NCBI GenBank assembly: GCA_963930645.1 | Contig: CAWVNO010000536.1 | Span: 186,001 to 250,000, forward strand | DNA from: Salticus scenicus | Taxonomy: Eukaryota; Arthropoda; Arachnida; Araneae; Salticidae | Direction: 5' to 3' | Length of the DNA: 64,000 nucleotides | Shown: positions 32,788 through 43,149 of the stretch, in pieces | How positions within the stretch are numbered: position 1 is the stretch's first letter | Layout: the number at the start of each line of letters is the position of its first letter | Notes under the pieces: generated by a model | What the model saw: only the letters and a program-made list of their open reading frames with translations | The model's database searches: none | What the model was told of the DNA's origin: nothing | Made by a program: the position numbers and the translations under genes

Positions 32788-34109
32788 TTATATTTCTTCA
32801 TTAATCTTATTTGAAATATCTGATTTGTTTGAGGGTAAATCCGGGAATATTATAGCGTAGTGTCGTCTTTTACAAATAAGACATCTATGCCCTGATCTAC
32901 ATTGGTTTGCTCTGTGATTTTTCTTCAGACAAACAAAACAAACCCTTTTTTCTTTCAGTATATTCTTTTTATCTTCCAAATTTAACTTAGAGACCTCATT
33001 ACAACTCTCCGATGCATGTGATTTATTGCAAAAAACACACACTATATCAACCTTTCTAAATTTTGAATTAATTTCCTTATTATTTTCATTAGTGTTCATC
33101 AATTTACACGCTGTAGGGAGTATTTTAGACTCGGGAATTTTTTTCTGTTTTTCTTTTACGACATTTGGATTTTGTGTAGACAGTTCTTGTATTTGTATCG
33201 CCGTTTCACGACACTCAATTTCAGCTTTTAAAAAGTCTAACAAATCTTCAATATCAAAATTTTCAAGACTCTGTCTTTTTCTTTGATAATTTAAATTTAA
33301 ATCAGTCGGAATCAATTTAAGTAAAATTGGTGTCAGCAGAGTGCCGTATGTTCCTGATGTTACGTTTAAACATTTTAAATTTCTTATTTGAATCGTAATG
33401 TTATCGTAGAGCTTGCGCAGCGCATCTGTGTTATTTGAATTTTTAACTGGTTCTAAATTCAATAACTTTCCAATGTGTGCATTAATTATCAGGTCATTAC
33501 GACCAAATCTGGTTTTTAACACTTTAACTGCAGATTGATAGTTCTCACTGGATAACGAAAAGCCTCTATGGCATCAGCCGCAGATCCTATTAACAGAGAA
33601 TGCAAGTAATTAAACTTATCTATGTCTGTTAAGTCATTATTGTTATGAATTGCATTCTCGTATTGGCTCCAAAATGAGAGCCAGTTAGCGGGATTCCCGC
33701 CAAATTCTTCAATTACAAGACGAGGAAGTTTTATTCTAGAATGTGAACAAGAAATTAAAGATGACTGTTCACTTATGATATCATCCTTTTTAGTATTTGT
33801 GTTTTCGAGCTTTTCCTTACTTTTTAAAACTGATGTGATTTTAGATTTAACAGAAATAATTTTTTCTGCATAGGTTTCTGCTGTTTCAAATTCGGACTCT
33901 AAATCGTCTTCCTTTTTCATAAGATTTTGAATCTCTTCATCGAGATTCCTTAAATTTTCGTATTTTACTGTTAATTGATCTAAATGTTCTTTCAGAACAG
34001 ATGTTTCGATTTCATCTGCTTCTATGTACTGCTCGATATTAGTAATTAATTTCGTAGTGGAGCTTCTAATTATTGTTCTTTTTCTCTTTAATTTTTCTAA
34101 CTCTGCCAT
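32788..34109 (-). pseudogene. Gag of the younger BEL/Pao element with one frameshift
   Basis: The start is ATG 34109 (MAELEKLKRKRTIIRSST), followed by a coiled-coil-like acidic and Lys-rich segment and the BEL/Pao capsid start (IKLPRLVIEEFGGNPANW). A single-base loss near 33568 (in the AIEAF/GFS region) shifts the frame, which resumes as NYQSAVKVLKTRFGRND. Knuckles: CVFCNKSHASESC, CFVCLKKNHRANQC and CLICKRRHYAIIFP. In the third the final Cys is Phe. It ends at TAA 32788, and pol follows in another reading stretch. Confidence 0.88.
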
Positions 34110-34202
34110 TTTTAATAAATTCTTATTAACAATTTTTAATAAAACACAAAATTTTATATTGTTTTATTACACTTATTCTTATTGTTCTTCAATTCAAATG
34201 AA

Positions 34203-34233
<31 letters not shown>

Positions 34234-34684
34234 GATTACCTTCACGTAATATTCACAATAATAATAGTAAACTTATCTTATAATATAATTCACTCAATAA
34301 ATCACGTTAATATATTAAATTTTCTTAATAATATATAAGAACATGACTTGGCTCCCTACATTTGAGTGCTACGTATTATTGTTATAATACTAATTCTTAA
34401 TTATTCTCAAATGATTCAAAATATACTTTATTCGTAAATAAATGATATATATATATATATATATATATTATTCAATGTTTTAGTAAAGGGGAGAGAGAGC
34501 TTACCTGATAATCGTATTCAGCTCCGATGTCAAAACAAAACTTGATTCCAAAACTTGGCCTAAGTACTTTTGTTCTTAACTGTTGATGAGACGTAATTAT
34601 TTTTTCTTTAATCTTATAAATAACTTAAGAGCCCTTTTAAAATCGTATATTTTACGAATTCTGGCTGGCTGGCTCGCCAAAAAA
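34110..34684 (-). other. Untranslated leader of the younger BEL/Pao element
   Basis: Lies between the 5' LTR and gag. AT-rich, with a poly-T run near 34207 and (TA)n near 34446. It contains the possible primer-binding region at its high-coordinate end. No coding sequence. Confidence 0.6.
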
Positions 34685-35025
34685 TATTACTTATATAATA
34701 AGATAATTCTTAATTCTTAAATTAAAGGAGCCAGGAACTCGAATAAACAGGGCTCTATCTTACATTAACGAATCCTTTTACATACATTTCTATTTACAGA
34801 CTAGGTTATTTACATATATACATTATTACGTAGTAACAATAAAATATAATTAAGTGAAGGCATCTTTCTTTTCGTATCATTATGACAGATACCAGCATAG
34901 CTCAGCTCTTCCGCGCGGAAGTCAGAGTAAACACTAAACTTATTCTCTTCTCTCGTAACCAGCGCATGCGCCTCTCGCACAATACTGGCAGGTGTTTCGC
35001 TTGAGAATCGAAACTGTTTTCCACA
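34685..35025 (-). repeat. 5' LTR of the younger BEL/Pao element
   Basis: Nearly identical to 28408-28747. Inside it, on the minus strand, a TGG-starting region (TGGCGAGCCAGCCAG) begins a few bases behind the LTR and may be the primer-binding site. The frame 34810-35076 is not a gene. Confidence 0.93.
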
Positions 35026-35044
35026 CTCCATCTGCACTGTGGTG

Positions 35045-35162
35045 CACTGTAAAAAAATAACTATTACCAGCTGCAAAAAACTGTCTGTGATTGGAGAAAA
35101 TAATTATTTTCTCCAATCACAAAGAGTTTCTTGCAGCTGGTAATAGTTATTTTTTTACAGTG
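35045..35162. mobile_element. CACTG-ended palindromic MITE, 118 bp, in the older BEL integrase
   Basis: Starts CACTGTAAAAAAATAACTAT and mirrors to its other end around the centre AATAATTATT. It is flanked by TG at 35043-35044 and 35163-35164. Deleting it with one TG restores the integrase codons for LWWGGWWERL, which fixes its borders and a 2-bp target duplication. The ends resemble those of the element at 10557-10876. Confidence 0.88.
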
Positions 35163-35940
35163 TGGGGTGGGTGGTGGGAACGTTTGATTGGTATAATCAA
35201 GGGAATTCTTCGAAAAGTCTTAGGAAGAAATTAGTTGAATTTAGAAGAAATGAATGATGTTATTTGTGATACTGAAGGCATTGTTAACCAACGTCCTTTA
35301 ACTTACCTCTCCGAAGATGTTAATGATCTAACTCCACTTACTCCTGCTATGTTTTTACGGGATATTAAAGAATTAAACATTCCCGATATTGATGTCTTAG
35401 ATTCATCATCTCTCAATAAAAGATATGCCTATAGACAGCGAATAAAAGAAGATTTACGAAAAAGGTTTCGAATTGAATATTTGGGGGCATTTAAGGCAAT
35501 CTTCGAAATTTACTAAAAATCAACGACCCATCCAAATTGGTGATATCGTTATAGTATCCAGTGAAAACATCAAGAAAATTGACTGGCCTCTCGGTAAAGT
35601 TATCGAACTCTGTCCATCTAAAGATGACCATGTTCGACTAGTAAAAGTGAAAATGAAAGGTGGTGAATTTTTCCGTCCAGTGCTTAGATTAATTCCTCTA
35701 GAAGTAACTCCTAAAAGTTGTGCAGATTTACCCTGTTCATCACGAATTTCTAAGTCGAATATCCAACTTCCTGAAAAGAACTTTGTTCCAGTGACTGTTC
35801 CAACTGAATCTGTTTCAGCGACTCCTCCAACTGAGTCTGTTCCAGTGACTGAACCTACTGAGCCAGTTGACAAAAGTTCTGTAAAGGTCATTCCTATAGA
35901 GACTGTTCCACTTGAAAAACGATCCAAATATGGACGTTTG

Positions 35941-36079
35941 CAGGGATGGAACACGGGCGCAGAATTCATACCGGTATTTGTTTAAGAATTTTCTCTGCCT
36001 ATAATATCGTTGATTTAAGAAGTAAAAAAATTTGTTATATTCATAGTGGTATGAGTTCTGCGCCCGTGTTCCATCCCTG
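35941..36079 (+). mobile_element. 139-bp MITE, copy 1, with 6-bp target duplication
   Basis: The terminal repeats start CAGGGATGGAACACGGGCGC and extend about 32 bp. CGTTTG occurs at 35935-35940 and 36080-36085. It is inserted in the last codons of the older BEL pol. The same family occurs at 44790 and 57027. Confidence 0.92.
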
Positions 36080-36138
36080 CGTTTGTTAAAGCCAAAAGTG
36101 AAGTTTGAGTTTCTCTAAAAATCCTCGAAACTCAAAGG

Positions 36139-36631
36139 TGTTGCGAAAATCGCTACTTCCATTCAACTCTTTGTAATGCGATCGTTTGTTTGCGCCTGCG
36201 CGCACGAGAGGAATTGTGCATTCGATAGCAAGAAGAAGAATGTTCTAAGTTCAAAATGTAAATATTGTGTATTGTTAGCGCGCGTTAGGTATTTACATAA
36301 TTTTATCAGTATCATGTCTTTAATAATTTGTGATTGTGTATTTCTACAGATTAAATGAATTTATTTAAAGAAAATGATTGCTTAATTAGCGAAAGTCCCC
36401 ACTAATTATTGAATTAAGAACGAATATTTCATCCCTCGAACAATATAGATGAAGGAAGGTAAGTTTTTCTTACCTTTTATTATTGAATTGAAACGTAAAT
36501 GATTCGTTTTTATTACGAAATTTTTGATTAGATGAAGATTTGTAGAATCAATTTTGTTGAATACTAATTTATTTAAAATTTAGTATATAGATATATCGAA
36601 TATAGTTATTCTTAAAGCTTGAATTCGATAT
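36139..36631 (+). repeat. 3' LTR of the older BEL/Pao element
   Basis: Starts TGTTGCGAAAATCGCTACTT directly after the purine-rich AAACTCAAAGG and parallels the 5' LTR to GAATTCGATAT. It leads into a different dispersed repeat. The frame at 36176-36358 is LTR sequence. Confidence 0.85.
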
Positions 36632-36639
36632 AGGTAATC

Positions 36640-37700
36640 GTGAAAATTTTCGACCTCGGTTTTTTCACTTTTTTACACGTTTTCAGGTGTAAAGAATCCG
36701 AAAATAACAAATTTTGTATGGTGTCTGTCTGTAGGGTGTCTGTTAGTGAGTTGGTCCGTTAGTTTGTTAGTCTGTTTAGACGATATCTCACGAACTAATG
36801 ATCACAGAGAGATCAGATCAGTTTTAAAATATTATTTTCGATACTGGCAAGAACCCTATTCATTTACAACATTCGAATTAAAAAACTTCGTAAGTTATTA
36901 GAAATTTACGATTTTCTTAACATGGGAGAATAGGACAAAAATTCACTTAAACGTGCATTAAATGGAAACTTTTTACTGTAAAAGTGTCAGACCAGTTTTA
37001 AAATATCAGTGTTGATGCCGGAATGAACATCAGTAACTATAAATATACTACATTGAAAATTTCGCAAGTTATTGGAAATTTTCGAATTTCTTAACATGGC
37101 AGTATGGGGCAAAATTTCACATAAACGTCAATTTTGAGAGATATGTTCATCGTAAAGATGTCAGACTACTTTTGAAATGTTATTTAGGACACTGGCATGA
37201 ATATTAATGACTATGAATTTTCCAATATAAAAATTTCGTAAGTTATTGGAAATTTACGAATTTCTTAACATGGCAGAATAGAGCAAAATTTCACACAAAC
37301 GTCAATCTTGAGGTATATTTTCATCGTAAAGATGTCAAACCACTTTCGAAATATTATTTAGGATACTAGCATGAATATCATAAACTGTGATTTTTCCAAT
37401 TTAAAAAATTCATAAGTTATTTGGGATTTACGATTTACTTAACATGTCAGATTAAGGCAAAATTGAGCATAAACTTCCATTTTGAGAATCATAAATACAT
37501 TAGACAACTTCAAAATTACATTTATGATGTTTGTTTGAACATGATTGAATACAAATATTCTAATAGGAAAATTTTGTAAATTTACGTAATTTACGATTTT
37601 ATCAATATAGCGAAATTGTAAATTTTTCATATAAATATGAATTTTGAGGATTATTGCATTGGAAATAGTAGCATGAAAACTAAACAACGGAATTGACTCT
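36640..37700. repeat. Dispersed repeat with about 174-bp tandem units
   Basis: Starts GTAATCGTGAAAATTTTCGA, a start shared with repeats near 62330, 62980 and 63335. It then has tandem blocks with TTCTTAACATGG.AGAAT near 36917, 37091, 37262 and 37438 (period 171-176 bp). There is no coding content; the frame 37439-37687 is part of the repeat. Confidence 0.8.
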
Positions 37701-37949
37701 GATAAAATAAATTAGTAGATTAGTATAACACAAATATATCGAAGTGAACGGTGGATAGCCTATTAGAAGGGGATTTCATTCTGTCGCTGTGTCAAGCTTT
37801 GGTCAAATTCATTTCTCTGAACATGATTATAATATGTCTCGCACTAGAAATTTATGAGAACATAAATATGATGGGGAACTGATAAAAGTCCACCCATGCC
37901 AACTAGTTTTTTCTATTAGCGTCAGGTCCTTGACCTGGGAAACACGAGA

Positions 37950-38815
37950 AAACTTTTAAGTAAATAGTTTGTGTAAATTCGTATAATTCTTGGGTCGTAT
38001 TTTTCCTAAATTTATTCACTACATTTCTTGTAGAGTTGGTGATATTCACCATGACTTATCCGAAAAAGAACTTAAAAAATCCTTCAAAAACAACAGAATC
38101 AAGTAAAGGCAAAAAGCTTAACCCAGAAACATTTAACTACGAAAGTTGCCACTAGGTGACAGCACTACAGGGCAAAATGAGCAAGCGTATTCACTCACTG
38201 AACGAATCCGTTCTTCTCTTAATTATTTTCAAGGGATATTTAATTTATTAGTTCAAGATGGAAATTTGTGTAAATATTTATGCTTCCAATAATTGTGAGA
38301 AAAAAAAAGCATTAAAAAATTATTCATAATAAATATAATTACAAACAACTGATTTATAAATAATAAAAATAATAATATTTTTCAATCCTACCTACTGTGT
38401 ATTTACTGTATTTAACCTAATGCACATATATAAGCACGATAATTGTACAGATATGAATATTTGATGTGGAAATCACACATTATCTTTCTATACCCCTGTG
38501 TACAACTAAAACGTAAAAGCGGAAAAAAATTAATGTAACTTTTTATAGCAAGTATGCGACTTTTAACTTAAAAGTTGTTAACTTAAAATAAGTTGTTAAC
38601 TTAAGTTATTAAGTTACAAAGATATTAAGTTAAATTTAAGTTGGTAACTTAAAACTTTTAGTTTACACTTAAAAGTTTTAAGTGTAAGTAGCTTGTACAA
38701 ATTCTTATAATTGTGGAGTTCAATTTGTATTTTAGCTAGATTTATTCTTTAGATTCCCTGTAAAGTTGGTGATATTCACCATGCTTTAGCCGAAAAAGCA
38801 CTTAAAAAAGATTAA
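37950..38815. repeat. Direct duplication pair around GTTGGTGATATTCACCATG
   Basis: About 140 bp at 37950-38090 recurs in altered form at 38685-38815. Both copies hold the perfect palindrome GGTGATATTCACC followed by CCGAAAAAG and CACTTAAAAAA-like sequence. Between them 38100-38340 is related to 43170-43440. The stretch 38570-38700 is dense in AACTTAA/TTAAGTT words. Confidence 0.7.
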
Positions 38816-40436
38816 TACTTCTTTCTCAAATCGGCTCTATACTAAACGGCCTAATTTATTATGAATGTAGGTGGTAACGGAGAAAATGACGAGAAATGAT
38901 GAGTTTGTTCACTATCTACTTAGAACATTATTAAGATAGGTACACTCGCATAATATATTTACTAGCAAAACAATGGAAATTGCTATGAAAATTAATGGAA
39001 TAATATTTAAAAAAAATAATAATAATAAATAAATAAATAAATAAATTTTAAAAACTTTGTTTTGTTTTCTAGCCGAATAGCGTGCTGTTGTTATAGCATG
39101 TAAGAGATAAAAGCAATATTATGCTATTTTTCTGTTTTAAAAGTTTTAAAAGTTAATATCTTAAAAAAAAATATAAATAAAAAATAAATAGAAAAATGTA
39201 GGTTTACTTTTTATTCTGAAATATATTTAAACGTATAATGAAAATAAAAACGCTGAAGGAAAAAAAAAAAGAAAAAATATTAATAATAATAACTCATATA
39301 TTCATTAGGAATTTGATCTTGCTGTTTTGTATTGAATAATTTATTAAATGATTACACGAAGACATGAAAAGTGTCCTTAAACATTAAACATTTTCAAATT
39401 TCGGATTTTTATTTTATATTTGGAAAATTGGATTACCGAAAGTGGGATATCCGAAACCGGAAGTGTATCCGAAACCGTATCTGAAAACCGTATCTGGGCT
39501 CTAACGATTTTCTTCAAAATTACTGTATAAACACTGTATTATACACTGTCTGTTCAACTTAAACTGATACCGAAAATAAACAAAACCACATGTTGTTTGG
39601 CGACATGGATAATGTCACTGTCACTGTTGGCGCTAGCCAAGGTCACTCACTTCTCCCCTTTGTTTGTTAGAATTTTCCCACCTCTTCTTTTGTTACCTTA
39701 ACACTTTTTCTTACTTTAATGAGTCTTTCATTGTTGTACGCCTTGTAAGGTACAAGTTTTTGTCATAAGCTCCAAAAATACAAAAAGAAGTGGTAGGGGA
39801 TAGTTTTATCTTTTAACGAGCTATTTGTCGTTTGGAAGGAGGGGGGTTAAAGGATAAATCTTTCATCAATAACAAGAGTTGCCATTTCCGCGAGAAAGAC
39901 ACAAATGTGGAATATCTTTGTAACCCATTTGTTTACTTCGGGTATCACTTTAACTTGAACGGACTTTTTTTTTTTTCCAAACTTGCAATATTAACCCTCT
40001 TTTAAATATTCTTTGTATGTAATTGTTTTCTGGTTAACAATTGAATAAAATCGGTATCTCAAAAACGGCTCTAACGATTTTCTTAAAAATTGTTTCATAA
40101 ACTCATTTTAGCTATCTGTTCTCCTGCTTTACGTTCTTGGAAATTGTACAAATTCGAGTAAAATAAATAAATAAATAAATAAATAAAAACTCTACGTTTT
40201 TTTTTTTTTTTTTTTTTTTTAACTCGCGATGTAAACTCTGTTTTATATGTATTTACGCGTGTACTTACTGGACAATTTTTAGTTATCTATTTCATTAGGT
40301 CAATTGTACGTCTTCTGGTCACATTATCTCCAAAAAGTGCATATAATACGTGTAATAGTGTGTAATGGAAGTCGTATGGTTGTTTCACACGAAATTCTTA
40401 AAAAAAGAAAAAAAAAAAAAAAAAAAAAAAAAATAG
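38816..40436. other. AT-rich spacer without recognised gene
   Basis: Holds a direct repeat pair with GGCTCTAACGATTTTCTTMAAAAT near 39490 and 40065, and homopolymers near 40200 and 40400. No supported coding sequence. Confidence 0.5.
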
Positions 40437-40818
40437 AACGGATTTTAAGCATTTTACATTTTTAATTATTTAAAAAAGTATTATGATGTTGTTGTTTGTA
40501 AATTAAATAAGTTATGAAATGATGACATGGTGACATGAAGAAATCAGATATATCATGTGAAGTGTCACAATTTCAATTTAAATATCTGACGGTTTTTAAG
40601 CTGGTAGACATGAAGTTCCCTATTCGATCCCAGGTCGCGCTCATCAACTTACCGTTTATAGTTTTCTGTGGTTTTCTCCGAAACTCTCATAAATACAAGC
40701 TGAAATCGCTTACAAATACCCATATGGAAGGCCTTAAACCCAGGAGGAAGAAAAATTTTAAAAATATCGGAATCAAACAAATTAGCTATATCACCAATCG
40801 TTATTTATTTTAAAATTT

Positions 40819-40856
<38 letters not shown>

Positions 40857-41940
40857 AATTAGGAATTTTAAATATTTTACATTTTTAATTATTTAAAAAA
40901 TGTTATGATGAAATTGTTTGCAACTTAAGTAATTTTTAAAAGGCTTACATGAAGAAATTATATATATCATATGAAGTAGCATAATTGAAATTTAAACATC
41001 TGTTAATCACTAAGCTAATATACGTGAAGTACCCTGTTAAATCCTTATCATCTTTGTCAAATATAGTTTAGCGTGATTTTCTCCGAAATTCTCATAAATA
41101 TGCGATAAAGCCCCTGAAAAAGCCCATTATGGAAAGCCTTACACCCATGAGGAAGAAAACCTTCAAAAAAAAAAAAAAAAATCAGAATCAAAGAAATCAG
41201 CTATATCATCAAACGTTATTTATTTTTAAATTTCAAATTATCTTTTTATTTATTTATTTATTTTTTTTTTTATTTTAAGAAATTAGGAATTTTAAATATT
41301 TTACATTTTTAATTATTTAAAAAATGTTATGATGAAATTGTTTGCAACTTAAATAATTTTTAAAAGGCTTACATGAAGAAATTATGTATATCATATGAAG
41401 TACCATAATTGAAATTTAAAGTTAATCACTAAGATAATAGACGTGAAGTGCCCTGTTAAATCCTTATCATCCTTGTCAAACGTAGTTTAGCGTGATTTTC
41501 TCCGAAATTCTCATAAATACGAGCTGAAGTTCCTTAAAAAGCCTTACACCCATGAGGAAGAAAACTTTCAAAATATATCAGAATCAAAGAAATTAGTTGT
41601 ATCATCAAAGGTTATTTTATTTTATTTTATTTTATTTATTTATTTATTTATTTTTTATAAGAAATGCAAATTTTAAATATTTTAATTATTTTTAAAATGT
41701 AATGATGATGCTGTTTGTAAATTAAATAATTTACAAACAGCAATAATTTACATGAAAAATTCAGATATATCTTATTAAGTGGAATAATTAAAATTAAAGA
41801 AAAAAATATATATATTATATATATATACCAGAATCAAATGAGGTATATCATCAAACATTAATTATTTTAAAATTTCGAATTACTACTAAAAAAAAAAAAA
41901 AAAAAAAAAAAAAATGTAAATTTTAAATATTTTACAGTTT
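40437..41940. repeat. Tandem array of about 420-bp units carrying degraded SINE copies
   Basis: TTTTAAATATTTTACATTTTTAATTATTTAAAAAA.TATGATG-like blocks recur near 40440, 40860, 41280, 41650 and 41915. The first three units contain the same degraded SINE segment (box B region, then TGATTTTCTCCGAAA.TCTCATAAATA, then GGAAGGCCTTAAACCCA-like), while the last two lack it. The SINE was therefore present before the block was amplified. Confidence 0.8.
40597..40752 (+). mobile_element. Degraded SINE copy in the tandem array
   Basis: Same family as 12200-12429: AGCTGGTAGACATGAAGTTC, box B TTCGATCCCAGGTCGCGCTC and TTCTGTGGTTTTCTCCGAAA in the same order. The head (box A) is missing. Weaker relics follow near 41015-41160 and 41435-41555. 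Confidence 0.75.
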
Positions 41941-42739
41941 TAATTATGTAAAAAATAATATGATGATATATTTTGTAAATAAAATGATTTACGAAAACTT
42001 ACTGGGGCAATTTAGAAAGAAAACTTGTGATTATATGCTTATTTAAAATATTTCCAATTTTAATTAACTAAAAAGCAAAAATTTAACACAAAGAAAAAAA
42101 AAACGTGCAAATATTAAAAAATAATGGTTAGAAGCTATTATAAATAGTAATCAAAACAATTTTAATTGTATTATTAATTAAAATTACATTACGATTTTTT
42201 GTTTAAGAAAAAATATTTAAAATTTCTGTACATATATTCCTTATTTGTTCAAAAAATTATTATTTTACATATATTTTAAAAGGAAATAAAATTATTGTAT
42301 ATATTTATATTTTAAAACACACGCGACATTTAATCATATATTTTTAAAATAATTATTACCAGGATCCTTATCTGAAACATTTATGCACAACATTTTATTA
42401 AAATTTCTATAATATAAGTCTTAATTTAATTTTATAATATTTCTATATATTTACATGATTTTATTAAGATCATATTTAACAACGTTTGTTGCGGGAAGGA
42501 AAAAGAATTTCCTCGAATAGATTAAATTTTTAGTTTTGTTAGCATAGCAGATAAGTGTTTTTGTCATTATTACAATTTATTTATATATTTATTTTACTTT
42601 ATAAATCCTAGTCCTAGCACATGTATACAACACGCAGACTCAACATTTTCGGAGTTCGCTTTAGTAGACAATGCAAGTCCAAGTCAATCCATTATACACC
42701 CCTGCGTGAAAATAGTATAGTCTGACGCATGTCCATTGC
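41941..42739. other. AT-rich spacer
   Basis: No gene, RNA or structured repeat was recognised. Confidence 0.5.
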
Positions 42740-43140
42740 ATAGATGCCAACATTTTAATTTATTCCAGAGCATTTTTAGACCCACCTTTATTTCGCACCA
42801 TTTATTTTTTTAGAGTAATTTCTACTTATTTTATCGAAGTTACAGGAGGTCATACTCTTTGCCCTATTTTTAGGACACTCCCAGGAACAAAATATTTCTG
42901 CCTTTTCTGCCACTACTTATTTCATGCAGAAGAACTTCTGGTATATTTATAGCAATGTGCTATGATTATACAGGGTAGATATTATTTTAAAAATTTCTCA
43001 TTCATGAGAGTGTCCTGAAAAAAGGCGGAGAGTACGATCCTTGAAGTTGGAGATAACTTTCCTGTAATTAAAAGTGGTGCGAAATAAAGGCGGGGCTAAA
43101 AATACTCCGAAATAAATTAATATATTGATAGCATTCTTTT
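42740..43140. repeat. Foldback element, copy 1 (about 400 bp)
   Basis: The arms 42750-42890 and 43005-43140 are reverse complements (AATTTATTCCAGAGCATTTT on the left, AATTTATTTCGGAGTATTTT on the right read in reverse). The inner words are GGACACTCCCAGG and GAGAGTGTCCTG. Related copies or halves occur at 54661-54880, 50485-50640, 50905-50970, 56155-56380 and 57820-57970. Confidence 0.75.
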
Positions 43141-43149
43141 ATAGCTAAT

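Larger units (their letters stand above)
28408..35025 (-). mobile_element. Younger BEL/Pao LTR retrotransposon nested in the older one
   Basis: Its two LTRs of 340 and 341 bp differ at roughly seven positions. On the minus strand the order is 5' LTR (35025-34685), primer-binding region, gag, pol, polypurine tract (AAAGGTGGGAGAAAA, 28762-28748) and 3' LTR (28747-28408). LTRs begin TGTGGAAA and end AAGTAATA. The 5-bp duplication CTCCA lies at 28403-28407 and 35026-35030, as expected for BEL/Pao integration. The RNase H/integrase frame is intact over 628 residues, but gag has a one-base frameshift and the reverse transcriptase has several stops, so it is not autonomous now. Confidence 0.95.
35026..36121 (+). 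pseudogene. Integrase C-terminal part of the older BEL/Pao pol
   Basis: Reading resumes with CTCCA (the repeated 5 bp) and SALWWGGWWERLIG once the 118-bp element at 35045 is removed, so the catalytic Glu is present. Then follow NQRPLTYLSEDVNDLTPLTP, the usual integrase tail, and the post-integrase domain (IQIGDIVIVSSENIKK, FFRPVLRLIPLE). A TAG near 35232 and a frameshift near 35505 break it. The end carries a Pro/Thr/Glu-rich repeat (VPTESV, PPTESV, EPTEPV). The 139-bp element at 35941 replaces the original end (GRLLKPKVKFEFL) with GRLQGWNTGAEFIPVFV and a stop. Confidence 0.85.
23372..36631 (+). mobile_element. Older BEL/Pao LTR retrotransposon, split by a younger one
   Basis: The order is 5' LTR (23372-23838), primer-binding site (23843), gag, pol (protease, reverse transcriptase, RNase H, integrase), then a purine-rich stretch before the 3' LTR (36139-36631). 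The integrase is opened at 28407 by the minus-strand element (28408-35025). A 118-bp element lies at 35045 and a 139-bp element at 35941. Without these insertions the element would be about 6.4 kb. Stops, frameshifts and altered catalytic residues show it is inactive. No matching target duplication was found at its outer ends. Confidence 0.9.

Noticed and set aside
36629..36640. Target duplication of the older BEL element
   Set aside because: The 5 bp before the 5' LTR (CTTAT) do not match those after the 3' LTR, so no duplication can be claimed.
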